A stretch of 22,920 nucleotides of DNA, taken from positions 1 to 22,920 of the IMG/VR virus record IMGVR_UViG_3300037071_002023. The stretch is one strand, 5' to 3'. The position numbers and the translations under genes were made by a program. Positions 7,882-15,021 of the stretch are shown here, one piece after another (the stretch's first letter is position 1; the number at the start of each line of letters is the position of its first letter). This stretch comes from a virus. A model generated the notes under the pieces. That model ran no database searches. It was not told the origin of the DNA and saw only the letters and a list, made by a program, of their open reading frames with translations.

Positions 7882-8612
7882 GGCACTCTCCCGTTGGGAC
7901 CGACCACATAGCTGCCGCCCTCGAAGACTGGTATCGCCGCTGGGCCATACCAGACCGGGGCGACGATGGTGCCGCTGACGCCGTCATCCTCTAGCGGAAG
8001 CACGTCAGTAGAGGTAACCCGAGGCAGGATCGTGACCTCACCGTAGAGCCAGGTGCGGATCTGGTCGGTGGGAGGCCACACTTGGGGCGGATGCACCTCA
8101 GGAGGCTGAGAAAAGTCGACCAAGTCGAGAGGCGACTTGGAGTACAAGTCCCAGTGATAGGTGCCGATGTAGGTGTTCTCGCTACGTGGGAGGAACAAGG
8201 TCACCTGAGTGAAGCCTGGTATCTCCTCGGTCGGAGCGACGTACTCGTCCTTGACCGCGAAGGTGTTGACGAGCGTCGAGTGGTAAGAGTGCAGCACCCG
8301 GATCTGCGCCGTCCATTCCCACGTCGTGCTCAGGTCGGCGGTTGGGTCGCTGGGATCTTCGATGAACAGGAGGACCGTCACATCATCGCCCTGGTAGAAG
8401 GTCAGGTCGACCCGCTGCGGGTAGCTGGCCCAGTCCCGAGAGGTTGTTGTACCTCCACCAGATCCAGACGAGATGGCGGGATAGAAGGGTATGACTGCCT
8501 GGTACATGCGCTCCTCCGGGAGTAGCTCGCTGACCTCATCGAACATCACCACCGACGTGGCGATCCGAGACGGAGCGTCTCGACCGAAGCGGAAGGCGGC
8601 GTACTGAGACAT
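7878..8612 (-). CDS. Phage structural protein, possible baseplate/fibre-associated (244 aa)
   Basis: The ATG shares a base with the stop of the fibre gene upstream (TGATG), so translation is probably coupled. Residues about 62-140 contain QRVDLTFYQGDDVTVLLFIE, followed by WEWTAQIRVL and VTLFLPRSENTYIGTYHWDL. This is the arrangement of the beta-sandwich found at the N-terminus of many phage baseplate or fibre-attachment proteins: a strand, the QGDD turn, the bounded range of a polar term and a YHWDL closing strand. The C-terminus (VEGGSYVVGPNGRVP-like) is glycine and proline rich. A serine-glycine linker (SSGSGGGTTTS) separates a 45-residue N-terminal segment. The domain resemblance is from memory and should be treated as tentative. 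Confidence 0.7.
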   Translation of the reverse strand: MSQYAAFRFGRDAPSRIATSVVMFDEVSELLPEERMYQAVIPFYPAISSGSGGGTTTSRDWASYPQRVDLTFYQGDDVTVLLFIEDPSDPTADLSTTWEWTAQIRVLHSYHSTLVNTFAVKDEYVAPTEEIPGFTQVTLFLPRSENTYIGTYHWDLYSKSPLDLVDFSQPPEVHPPQVWPPTDQIRTWLYGEVTILPRVTSTDVLPLEDDGVSGTIVAPVWYGPAAIPVFEGGSYVVGPNGRVP

Positions 8613-10228
8613 CAGGCTCTGATGTATGCGTAGATGGTGAAGTTCAGCGGCGTGATGTCGATCTGCCCGCTATTGCCGACATCCAACTCGCTGACGGTGT
8701 GATAGTGGGCCGGAATGGTGCTGACGGTGCCACCGTGACTGTGCTCCCCACCAGTGATGGTGTGACCATGGTTGTAGTTCGGCCCGAGGCCGATGCCGGT
8801 GGTGGCTCTCATCGTCCAACGGATCGGCTCCACGTCGTAGGTGTGCGAGGAGTCGTTGAACATGGCGTCGAGCTTGTTCTTGCCCTCCTTGGGTGACCCG
8901 GCGAAGTCGACCTGGGCGATGATTGGAGCGGCCACCCCGAACCAGTCCATGCCCTGGTGGGTGTGGCCGGGATCGTAGACGGGATGTTCGTGGTAGCCCC
9001 CCGACACGTCGTGGGTGGAGTGCGCCCCGCTGAAAGGGATGGTGAGCGTGGGCGTAGTGGCGTCCAACGTGCTTGTCCTGCCGTAGGCGCCGCCGACCGA
9101 GTGGTTGTGCGTAGGTAGCTGGGTAGTCGTCAGTGTCAACAGGTTCCCGCTACGAGTGGTCGTCTGAGTCGGCCCCATCGAGTGTGGCGAGTTGAAGTCC
9201 ACGATCATCGTGCGCCGATTGAGGTTGGGCAGCGTCAGTATCCGGTGGGGAGCGGTCCCAGTTACCGTCCCGCCAGTGGCGACATTGAAGATCCCTGGAT
9301 GATCGTCCTCACTCAGTGACTCGGTGCCGTCCATCGGATACCAACCCAGTAGCCGCATGGTGGTGGGAGACTGCAAGCAAGTGATCACGGTGCCGATGGG
9401 GATGATGCCCTGAGTGGCCGACATCGAAGCGAACTGACTCCACACCCCATCGACGCAGACGTACATGTTGCCGTTGGTCACCTGGATGAAGATGTCCCCA
9501 TTGACGTGAGAGGAGACATTGGGCAAGACGGTGCCCCTGCTGAAGTTCTTCGCAGCGATGTTCCCCACGGCGGTGACATCGGCACTGGTGACGAGGTTGG
9601 TGGAGGCGATGTCACCCTTGACCTGAAGGTCGTCCTCGATCTTCAGCGTCTTGACGCCTGACCGATAGGCAAAGGTGTCGCCCTCCCAAGACGTCTTGCC
9701 ATCGCCCCTGACGAGGTAGTGATTCCCCGTGTTGTTGGCGTTGCGGATCAACTCACCAGTGGTGGGGATCTTGGTCAGCAGTGCCTTGGACAGCAGCTTG
9801 CGCTTGTCCACGATGTTGTTGGCGAAGCTCGCTGATGTGGCATCGCAGTACACCGAAGCCAACACCGTCTCGTTGGCCTCGGGATCGGGGAACACCGGGT
9901 CGACGGAAGCAGACGCCGACGTGTTGAGCCTGAGCACTCCACCGTCATCCACCACGACGAGCACGAACTGACCGTTGGCCCCCGGCGTCGGCAGAGGTAG
10001 CGAGTTGCCGGTGACCAAGACGAGCTTGCCGTTGACGATGGCGGTGCCATCGCTGATCGCCACCGTCTTGGCCGACTGAGCGTTGACCTCACAACCGTCA
10101 ATCACGCCCCACTGGGCGTTGGCCAGGGTGTTGAAGTCGATCTGATCTGGCTCGGCCAGGACCGGCTCGCCCACCCCGCTGGCATTCGGGATCAGGAATC
10201 CGTCATGCGTTACCGCTGGCCGTGCCAC
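8612..10228 (-). CDS. Tail fibre with phage tail-collar domain and HxH metal-binding tip (538 aa)
   Basis: Residues 1-150 form a virion-attachment-like N-terminus (DGFLIPNASGVGEPVL; GCEVNAQSAKTVAISDGTAI). Residues 190-270 are repetitive short beta strands of a fibre shaft. Residues about 274-340 match the tail-collar pattern: IPIGTVITCL, then GWYPMDG, then HPGIFNVATG and LTLPNLNRRT. After it come six HxH motifs: HNH 374, HEH 413, HTH 422, HGH 487, HSH 496 and HYH 508. It ends IDITPLNFTIYAYIRA. In T4 fibre tips HxH motifs coordinate iron along a trimeric needle, so this is most likely a trimeric receptor-binding fibre. The GTG at 10228 follows AAGGAGG by 6 nt, 16 nt after the upstream stop. 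Confidence 0.88.
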   Translation of the reverse strand: MARPAVTHDGFLIPNASGVGEPVLAEPDQIDFNTLANAQWGVIDGCEVNAQSAKTVAISDGTAIVNGKLVLVTGNSLPLPTPGANGQFVLVVVDDGGVLRLNTSASASVDPVFPDPEANETVLASVYCDATSASFANNIVDKRKLLSKALLTKIPTTGELIRNANNTGNHYLVRGDGKTSWEGDTFAYRSGVKTLKIEDDLQVKGDIASTNLVTSADVTAVGNIAAKNFSRGTVLPNVSSHVNGDIFIQVTNGNMYVCVDGVWSQFASMSATQGIIPIGTVITCLQSPTTMRLLGWYPMDGTESLSEDDHPGIFNVATGGTVTGTAPHRILTLPNLNRRTMIVDFNSPHSMGPTQTTTRSGNLLTLTTTQLPTHNHSVGGAYGRTSTLDATTPTLTIPFSGAHSTHDVSGGYHEHPVYDPGHTHQGMDWFGVAAPIIAQVDFAGSPKEGKNKLDAMFNDSSHTYDVEPIRWTMRATTGIGLGPNYNHGHTITGGEHSHGGTVSTIPAHYHTVSELDVGNSGQIDITPLNFTIYAYIRA

Positions 10229-10243
10229 GGCGAGCCTCCTTCG

Positions 10244-10552
10244 TTAGCGCAACTTCCCGATGCTGTGCAGGTAGCGGGCAACTTCCACCGGCATGCGGTA
10301 CTGCTTGCCCGCCTCCAACTTGGTCGAGAAGTGAGGATTCCCATGGGTGAACTCATCGATGGTGACAGCCATCCGAACGACGACCGTGCCGTCCGGGTCC
10401 AACTGCACCTGCTGCTGCTCGATGATCGGCTCGACCTCGATCTCGCGAGAGCCAAAGCCCAGGTCGGCCGGTCGAGTGACCTCGTTCTCTTCCCCCGGCA
10501 TGAGTGATTCCGTGCCGGTGGGATCTTCTTGGTTCTTTGTCCTTGTGGCCAC
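10244..10552 (-). CDS. Small phage head-module protein of unknown function (102 aa)
   Basis: A GTG start at 10552 follows AAGGAG by 8 nt, 39 nt after the previous stop. The first 40 residues are polar and probably disordered (EDPTGTESLMPGEENEVTR). The remainder looks like a small beta domain (REIEVEPIIEQQQVQLDP, then TVVVRMAVTIDEFTHGNP, then LEAGKQYRMPVEVARYLHS). The GKQYRMPVEVARYL segment resembles the end of small proteins found beside capsid genes in actinobacterial phages. A capsid accessory or head-completion role is inferred from position between the Ig-like head protein and the fibre gene. Confidence 0.72.
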   Translation of the reverse strand: MATRTKNQEDPTGTESLMPGEENEVTRPADLGFGSREIEVEPIIEQQQVQLDPDGTVVVRMAVTIDEFTHGNPHFSTKLEAGKQYRMPVEVARYLHSIGKLR

Positions 10553-10591
10553 GATGGGTGCTCCTTAGTCGTGTATCGAACGGTGCCGAGA

Positions 10592-11128
10592 CTACGCCTC
10601 GAAGTCCTCCAGCCAGGTGATCAACGTGACCCTGGCCTTGCCTTCGATCTCGGCGTCGTAGACATCCTGGGCCAAGTCGGGGTGCTCGGTGACGTACGCC
10701 TCGACCTCGTCCACCGTGTGGGCAGCCGGGTCGAAGCCGATGGGCACTCCTTCACCGTCGCCCTCTTCGGGTGGTGCCCCCATCCGCAACGTCGGGGCAG
10801 CGCCGGTCGCAGCCGGGACCACCCAGGTGGGTGACTGGGCGACGTTCTGGTACGTCAGGGTGACGGTGCGGTTGCCGTCTGCACCAGAGAAGACGACGTC
10901 CAACGTCGGCCCCAGGTTGAGGGTGGTGGCGCCGCTGGCCGGGGTGCCGGTCGTTGGCGTGTAGGCCCAGTCGTAGTCGGCAGCGACAGCGCTGGAGTAC
11001 AGCGCCGGGTTGGCCTTGAAGACCCAGTGCATGCCGTTGGCGGCGTCAGCCGTGGCAAGACCGGTGGTGACGCCGATGACGCCCTTGGACCCGAAGGTGT
11101 TGGGGCCGTGGACAGCGACGATGGACAT
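10592..11128 (-). CDS. Ig/PKD-like head decoration or head-fibre protein (178 aa)
   Basis: The gene directly follows the capsid gene, and its ATG at 11128 lies 7 nt after a GGAGG held in a hairpin loop. Residues about 30-103 look like a beta-sandwich of the Ig/PKD type (GATTLNLGPTLDVVFSGA, then RTVTLTYQNVAQSPTWVVPA). Residues about 134-178 are helical (HTVDEVEAYVTEHPDLAQDV, then YDAEIEGKARVTLITWLEDF). That helical tail (proline-aspartate turn, then E..GK.R..L...L) is a recurrent C-terminal module in phage capsid-decorating and head proteins. Surface decoration of the capsid is therefore the best guess. No enzymatic residues are visible. Confidence 0.76.
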   Translation of the reverse strand: MSIVAVHGPNTFGSKGVIGVTTGLATADAANGMHWVFKANPALYSSAVAADYDWAYTPTTGTPASGATTLNLGPTLDVVFSGADGNRTVTLTYQNVAQSPTWVVPAATGAAPTLRMGAPPEEGDGEGVPIGFDPAAHTVDEVEAYVTEHPDLAQDVYDAEIEGKARVTLITWLEDFEA

Positions 11129-11130
11129 GG

Positions 11131-11146
11131 CGATACCTCCGTATCG
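11131..11146 (-). promoter_or_regulatory. Ribosome binding site in a hairpin loop (CGATAC-GGAG-GTATCG)
   Basis: A perfect 6 bp stem (CGATAC/GTATCG) encloses the tetraloop GGAG on the minus strand, 6-7 nt before the ATG at 11128. It is the most perfect of three such structures in the window and lies just downstream of the strong hairpin after the capsid gene. Confidence 0.72.
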
Positions 11147-11152
11147 ATCAGT

Positions 11153-11183
11153 GGGGGAGAGGCGACATGATCACCCCTCCCCC
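11153..11183 (-). terminator. Strong hairpin 3' of the major capsid gene
   Basis: On the minus strand GGGGGAGGGG pairs with CCTCTCCCCC across an 11 nt loop: 10 bp with one G-U wobble. It starts 24 nt after the capsid stop codon. No T-run follows it, so it may be a partial terminator, a Rho-type site or an mRNA 3'-end stabiliser that keeps capsid message abundant rather than a classic intrinsic terminator. Confidence 0.6.
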
Positions 11184-11207
11184 GATCACCAGGTTGGGTG
11201 CGATCCC

Positions 11208-12569
11208 TCAGTTGGTGATGATCTTGACGACCGAGGACTCGGTGATGACACCCCAGCCCCAGATCGAGTACCACGCCAGAGCGTGCTCACGGCCGAAGTC
11301 GAGCACCCCGCCATCGCGGAGTTCGACCGGCAGCGAGATGGCATGACCGAAGGCGTTGTCGCCCAGCATCATCGCCTCGTACACCGAAGTCGACGGACCC
11401 CACGGCTGGCCCCACCCGGGGGTGGCGACGGCGAGCGGGTAGTCGTTCACGGACCCCGGAGGGGTGTCGGGCGTTGGCGACGTGCCGTCGACCGGCTGGG
11501 TGATGTTGGCGTACGGGTTGCCGCCCGAACCGGGAGCCAGGTCGGTCGACAGGCCGAGGTTGGCGCCACGCCAGTCGACGGTGTCGTTGGGGGCGTTGGT
11601 GACCGCGGCGCCGGGGAGCGTCGGGAACGGGTCGGTCACATCGGTCACCGACGACGGGCCGGTGATCTGCGTCGTCTCGATGAACACCACGTCGTTGAGA
11701 CGGCCGATTTCCCCGAGCATGAAGTTGCCGGGGGCGGCATACTTCGTGACTTCGATCCATTCCGGGGTATCACGGAGCCGTCGTCCCTGGTGGGGGTGGA
11801 TGAAACACACGTATGTCTCACCGAGGCGGGGCACGTTCTTCGACGCGAGCACCTCGACGGCGTCCTTGACGCTGTGCGGGGTGAGCATGTACCAGTTGGC
11901 CGGGGTGCCCGCAGCCGCGTTGACGGCTGTGTAGTTGGCTGCCGGGGTACCAGGCTCGTAGACGCCGTAGCCGACGTTGATGGCCGCTGGCTTCTGGTAA
12001 CCGAACACGACGCTTGACGCCCGGGAGAGTTGGTACCTCGCCTGGTTGTCCATGTAGAGCGCCATGTTGCGACCCAGAAGTCGGCTGGCCGACGCCATGA
12101 TGTCATCGAACGAAGCGTTGAGCAGCAGTTCAGACACCGCCACAGCGAAGCCCTGCTCGGCCACCGTGATGGCGTACTGCTGGGCCGAGATCGCATGGGT
12201 CTTCATGCGAACGCCTTCCACCAACGGACCTGCCGGGATGGGCAGATTGTTGTAGCGGAGGAAGTTTACGGTGAGTCCCGGCATGGTGCCGAGTTCCGTC
12301 TTCTTCACGGCGAACTGCTCGAACCGCAGCACGGGCATCGACTGGAACAGGATCTCCTTGGACCAGATGGTCTGGATCGCCGGTCCCATCATCGTGGTTC
12401 CGGTTGTGATACCTGCGCCGTATCCGGCTCCAGTGTTGTCTACACCGTAGGGACCGTCGTAGCCGACAGCCGGTGTGTAGTTGGAGAAATCTCCTCCGGT
12501 AGCGATTCTTGTCGTACCGGTGATACCAGATACAACAGGAAGCTCGCCGCCAAGACCTGCTCCAGGCAT
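11208..12569 (-). CDS. Major capsid protein, N4-gp56 family (453 aa)
   Basis: The protein has the hallmarks of the N4-gp56-type HK97-fold capsid family: an N-terminal segment with SKEILFQSMPVLRFEQFAV, then TVNFLRYNNLPIPAGPLVEG, and the characteristic YVCFIHPHQGRRLRD followed by FMLGEIGRLNDVVFIET about residues 250-300. Length (453) is in the usual range. The C-terminus ends in GREHALAWYSIWGWGVITES and a short tail, also typical. It forms the icosahedral shell. The first 75 residues are glycine rich and likely the flexible N-arm. ATG 12569 follows AAGGAG by 7 nt, 18 nt after the scaffold stop. No protease gene is obvious, so N-terminal processing cannot be judged. A strong hairpin lies just downstream. 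Confidence 0.93.
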   Translation of the reverse strand: MPGAGLGGELPVVSGITGTTRIATGGDFSNYTPAVGYDGPYGVDNTGAGYGAGITTGTTMMGPAIQTIWSKEILFQSMPVLRFEQFAVKKTELGTMPGLTVNFLRYNNLPIPAGPLVEGVRMKTHAISAQQYAITVAEQGFAVAVSELLLNASFDDIMASASRLLGRNMALYMDNQARYQLSRASSVVFGYQKPAAINVGYGVYEPGTPAANYTAVNAAAGTPANWYMLTPHSVKDAVEVLASKNVPRLGETYVCFIHPHQGRRLRDTPEWIEVTKYAAPGNFMLGEIGRLNDVVFIETTQITGPSSVTDVTDPFPTLPGAAVTNAPNDTVDWRGANLGLSTDLAPGSGGNPYANITQPVDGTSPTPDTPPGSVNDYPLAVATPGWGQPWGPSTSVYEAMMLGDNAFGHAISLPVELRDGGVLDFGREHALAWYSIWGWGVITESSVVKIITN

Positions 12570-12587
12570 GGTTGCACTCCTTCGGGG

Positions 12588-13397
12588 CTACCGCCCCCGT
12601 TGACGATTGGGTGAAGTGGCTCGCAGGAGTTGCTCGCGGTATCTCTTATACGTGTCCATGTCCATTGTCCTGATGTCATCAGGACTCAACTGCTCGTACG
12701 ACGGCATCTGTTCCATTGGTCCTACGGGAGGGACCGACGCCATCGCCGCTCCCCTAAACGGTTGCGGTTGAGCCGCAGCCGCGATGTTGTTGAAGATCGT
12801 CTCGGAGCGAGCTTTCATCTCCTCGATGGATGCGTCAACGGCCTCGGGGGTGTCCCCCCCGATCAAGTCCCGGAGTTCCGGGAGGATGTACTCCGACTCT
12901 TGCTCGATTCGGGCGCTCCGGTAGGCGTGCGCCTCCTGGAGTGCCCGTTCACGTTCGAAGATTGCTCGATCCGTATCGTAACGGGTGCTGAGTTCCTGGA
13001 TCTGGTTGTTGAACTCAGCCTCGCGCTTCTCGAAGAGTTGACGGAGGTCCATCTCCGACTCTTCCTTGGCCTGTCGCGCTGCCTCGGCCTCTTCGGCCAG
13101 ACGGGTGCGCTCGGCCGCTTCGGCTTCACGGGCCTCCCGAAGCTCCTTCAGTTGGCCCTGCATCTCCTCCAGCCGGGGGTACAGCTTGTCCTTCTCCTGC
13201 TGGCGTGCCCGCTCGATGTCCTGCTCCGTGAAGCGCCCTTGGGGCTGCTGTTGGGGCTGATCCGTCACCTGGATGGGTTGTGTTACCGTCTGATCGGGTC
13301 GCTGTTGCGCCCACTGCACGGTGTTCTGGGGCTGGGCGGGCGTCACGCCGACGAGGACGCCCTGACCGTCCGAAGTGATGGTGTTGTCATTGGACAT
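12588..13397 (-). CDS. Scaffolding protein (269 aa)
   Basis: Highly charged and almost wholly helical: residues about 57-150 form a long coiled coil (QDIERARQQEKDKLYPRLEE, AEAAERTRLAEEAEAARQAK, EKREAEFNNQIQELSTRYD). The N-terminal 55 residues are Gln/Pro rich (TPAQPQNTVQWAQQRPDQ) and the C-terminus is methionine-proline rich before a basic tail (YREQLLRATSPNRQRGR), like the capsid-binding tails of phage scaffolds. Its place immediately before the capsid gene is the classic position. I chose ATG 13397, preceded by GGAGAA 11 nt upstream, over an upstream TTG at 13427 that has no ribosome binding site. It directs procapsid assembly and is absent from mature heads in known phages. Confidence 0.88.
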   Translation of the reverse strand: MSNDNTITSDGQGVLVGVTPAQPQNTVQWAQQRPDQTVTQPIQVTDQPQQQPQGRFTEQDIERARQQEKDKLYPRLEEMQGQLKELREAREAEAAERTRLAEEAEAARQAKEESEMDLRQLFEKREAEFNNQIQELSTRYDTDRAIFERERALQEAHAYRSARIEQESEYILPELRDLIGGDTPEAVDASIEEMKARSETIFNNIAAAAQPQPFRGAAMASVPPVGPMEQMPSYEQLSPDDIRTMDMDTYKRYREQLLRATSPNRQRGR

Positions 13398-13522
13398 GGT
13401 GATCGTTCTTCTCCACTGAAGGTTCAACGGCGGGTTCTACGGGGAACGCGACCCTTACTACTACCACAATCTGACCTGATACAGGGGTATCTCAGTTCTC
13501 TTAGCGACGTTTCGGACGGCCA
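13398..13522 (-). other. 125 nt intergenic region upstream of the scaffold gene
   Basis: This is one of only two long gaps in the window. It holds the inverted repeat GATAC-AGGG-GTATC at 13478-13491 (in an imperfect longer dyad CTGATAC...GTATCTCAG). Its 12-mer TACAGGGGTATC (13480-13491) recurs exactly at 21337-21348, in the other long gap. I see no confident -10/-35 pair. A promoter or regulator site driving the capsid genes is a reasonable guess from position alone. Confidence 0.5.
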
Positions 13523-14038
13523 TCACCGATGCCACTTCCCCGCCCAGATCGCATCCTTGATGAACTGGCGCCCGCTGCTGACCTCGTCGGTGTTGAGGCG
13601 GGCACCTTGCCTCCAGTCCCTGTGTGCAAGCTGCGGAGTCATGAAGGTCATGCTGTTCGTCACCCCGGTAGGGGCGCTCCCAGTGACCAATCCGCGCCCC
13701 TGGAGGCCACGGACCAACTTCGATGAGTGTTCCGATAGATCCCTATCGGGCATGAGCTTGGATCCCTCGGCCAGAGCCTGCTGGGCGGCGATCCCAATCG
13801 TCGTCATGGCCGCTGCGCTGTGGCCCCGGGCGAACTTCATCTCCGACGCCGTGTGGGGTACCGGCCCCTCGTCCTCGTCCCACTCGTAACCAGTCTCCGG
13901 GTCACGGTGGGAGATGTGCAGGCCACCGATCTCTTCCTCACCCTTGTAGACCCGATAGCTGGTCTTGTCGTAGTCGCTCTGCCGGTGGTACTGGTACTTG
14001 CCGCTCTGGGCCTGAGAGACGTGGTCACTTGCCGCCAC
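13523..14038 (-). CDS. Tandem paralogue 3, possible degenerate GNAT-like protein (171 aa)
   Basis: This is the third and most diverged member of a tandem family. It shares the N-terminus ASDHVSQAQSGKYQYH, the strand YRVYKGEEEIGGLHI, the block LSEHSSKLVRGLQGRGLVTG and the C-terminal RLNTDEVSSGRQF with its two neighbours. A central insertion (HRDPETGYEWDEDEGPVPH) makes it longer there, and its tail ends KDAIWAGKWHR instead of the QQLKETRR type. The motif that reads HRHIVPTMIG in the other two copies is GHSAAAMTTIG here. The order strand, strand, loop-helix, strand, helix resembles GNAT acetyltransferases, but the glycines expected to bind acetyl-CoA are missing. The GTG at 14038 overlaps copy 2 by 14 nt, with GAGGGAGA ahead of it. 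Confidence 0.78.
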   Translation of the reverse strand: MAASDHVSQAQSGKYQYHRQSDYDKTSYRVYKGEEEIGGLHISHRDPETGYEWDEDEGPVPHTASEMKFARGHSAAAMTTIGIAAQQALAEGSKLMPDRDLSEHSSKLVRGLQGRGLVTGSAPTGVTNSMTFMTPQLAHRDWRQGARLNTDEVSSGRQFIKDAIWAGKWHR

Positions 14039-14519
14039 GGCGTGTCTCCCTCAATTGCTGGCGCATGTGGTTGCGGCCAAGGCTGACCGTCTCAGTGTTC
14101 AGTCGCCGCCCTTCTCGCCGGTTCTCGGGGATGGTGGCGTTGTAGCTACGGAACTCGATGTCGTTGGACGCCTCCGACTCAGCCGACCCGGTGACCAGAC
14201 CACGCCCCTGGAGCTTGCGGACCAACCGAGAGGAATGCTCAGAGAGGTCGGTGGACGGCTGAAGCTCCATCCCGTACGCAGACATCTCGCGCTGGGCGAT
14301 ACCAATCATCGTCGGAACGATGTGCCGGTGCCTCGGGTCCACGCCCATGAAGTAGACGTTGGCCGTCCTGTCGCTGTCGGGGAGGACGGTCATCGTCCCA
14401 GCCATCTTGTCGCCCTTGTAGACGTTGATACCCCTGGCGTCGTTGGTGTAGTCCCCACCCTCCATGTGATACTCGTACTTGCCAGTCTGAGCCTTGGAGA
14501 CGTGGTCACTGGCGCTCAC
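14025..14519 (-). CDS. Tandem paralogue 2, possible degenerate GNAT-like protein (164 aa)
   Basis: The middle copy of the triplet. Shared blocks with copy 1 are SASDHVSKAQTGKYEYH, INVYKGDKMAGTMTV, the loop-helix DPRHRHIVPTMIGIAQREM, the strand-helix LQPSTDLSEHSSRLVRKLQG, GRGLVTGS and RRLNTETVSLGRNHMRQQLR. The DPRHRHIVPTMIG block lies where GNAT enzymes carry V.P..R..G.G/A; here Gly is replaced by Val and Thr, so acetyl-CoA binding is doubtful. The GTG at 14519 follows AAGGAG by 7 nt and overlaps copy 1 by 14 nt. Function is unknown. The position between portal and scaffold, where phages often keep a protease or MuF-like protein, suggests a head-assembly or injected-protein role. Confidence 0.8.
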   Translation of the reverse strand: MSASDHVSKAQTGKYEYHMEGGDYTNDARGINVYKGDKMAGTMTVLPDSDRTANVYFMGVDPRHRHIVPTMIGIAQREMSAYGMELQPSTDLSEHSSRLVRKLQGRGLVTGSAESEASNDIEFRSYNATIPENRREGRRLNTETVSLGRNHMRQQLRETRRGGK

Positions 14520-15021
14520 GGCGCGTCTCCTTCAACTGCTGACGCATGAACTTGCGCCCGTGGCTGACCTCCTCGGTGTTGAGCCGGTTCCCCTTACGCA
14601 GGTGTTCCGGGGTATAGACAGGACCACCGAAGCCGATGTCGTTGGACACGCCGCTCTCTCGGTTCTCGGTGACCAACCCTCGCCCCTGGAGCTTCTGTAC
14701 CAACCGGGACGAGTGCTCGGAGAGGTTGGCCGAAGGGACCAGCCTGGTGCCCTCGTAGTTCTCCATGTGGTTGTGCATGACGCCGATCATCGTCGGGACG
14801 ATGTGACGGTGTCCGGGAGCAACCGACATGCCGCCGACTCTCGCCACCGGTTCGTCAAGAGGCTCGTCGTTCTCGTCGTAGTCGTCGGGGTAGACCCCCA
14901 TGTTCCCGACACGATGCTCACCTTTGTAAACGTTGAGATACTTGGCACCAGACCAGTCATGCTGGAGGTGATACTGGTACCGGCCGCTTTGGTCGGTGGA
15001 GAGGTGGTCGCTAGCGCTCAC
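14506..15021 (-). CDS. Tandem paralogue 1, possible degenerate GNAT-like protein (171 aa)
   Basis: First copy after the portal gene. Its GTG at 15021 overlaps the portal stop as GTGA with GAGGA 11 nt upstream. It contains SASDHLSTDQSGRYQYH, LNVYKGEHRVGNMGVYP, an acidic insertion (DDYDENDEPLDEP), SVAPGHRHIVPTMIGVMHNH, RLVPSANLSEHSSRLVQKLQ and RLNTEEVSHGRKFMRQQLK. The consecutive pattern strand, VAPGHR loop, helix, LVPS strand, S..SS.LV.KL helix matches the central part of GNAT acyltransferases in my reading, but the Q/R-x-x-G-x-G/A loop is not intact. No signal peptide or membrane segment. What else it could be: a head-associated protein specific to this phage group. Confidence 0.8.
   Translation of the reverse strand: MSASDHLSTDQSGRYQYHLQHDWSGAKYLNVYKGEHRVGNMGVYPDDYDENDEPLDEPVARVGGMSVAPGHRHIVPTMIGVMHNHMENYEGTRLVPSANLSEHSSRLVQKLQGRGLVTENRESGVSNDIGFGGPVYTPEHLRKGNRLNTEEVSHGRKFMRQQLKETRRERQ

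Larger units (their letters stand above)
13523..15021 (-). repeat. Tandem triplication of a ~500 bp gene
   Basis: Three consecutive genes of 516, 495 and 516 nt encode homologous proteins. Both internal junctions have the same 14 nt stop/start overlap and similar DNA: TTGAAGGAGACGCGCCGTG at one and TTGAGGGAGACACGCCGTG at the other, followed in both by AGTGACCACGTCTC. The shared overlap length indicates serial tandem duplication of one unit. Confidence 0.85.

Noticed and set aside
11010-12017. Plus-strand open frame (335 codons) opposite the capsid gene
   Set aside because: Mirror frame of the N4-gp56-type capsid gene, with Arg/Gly/Asp/Val-rich low-information product.
12630-13889. Long plus-strand open frame (419 codons) opposite the scaffold gene and paralogue 3
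   Set aside because: It is antisense to well-supported genes, spans an intergenic gap, is rich in Leu/Arg without domain pattern and has no ribosome binding site. High G+C makes such long shadows common.
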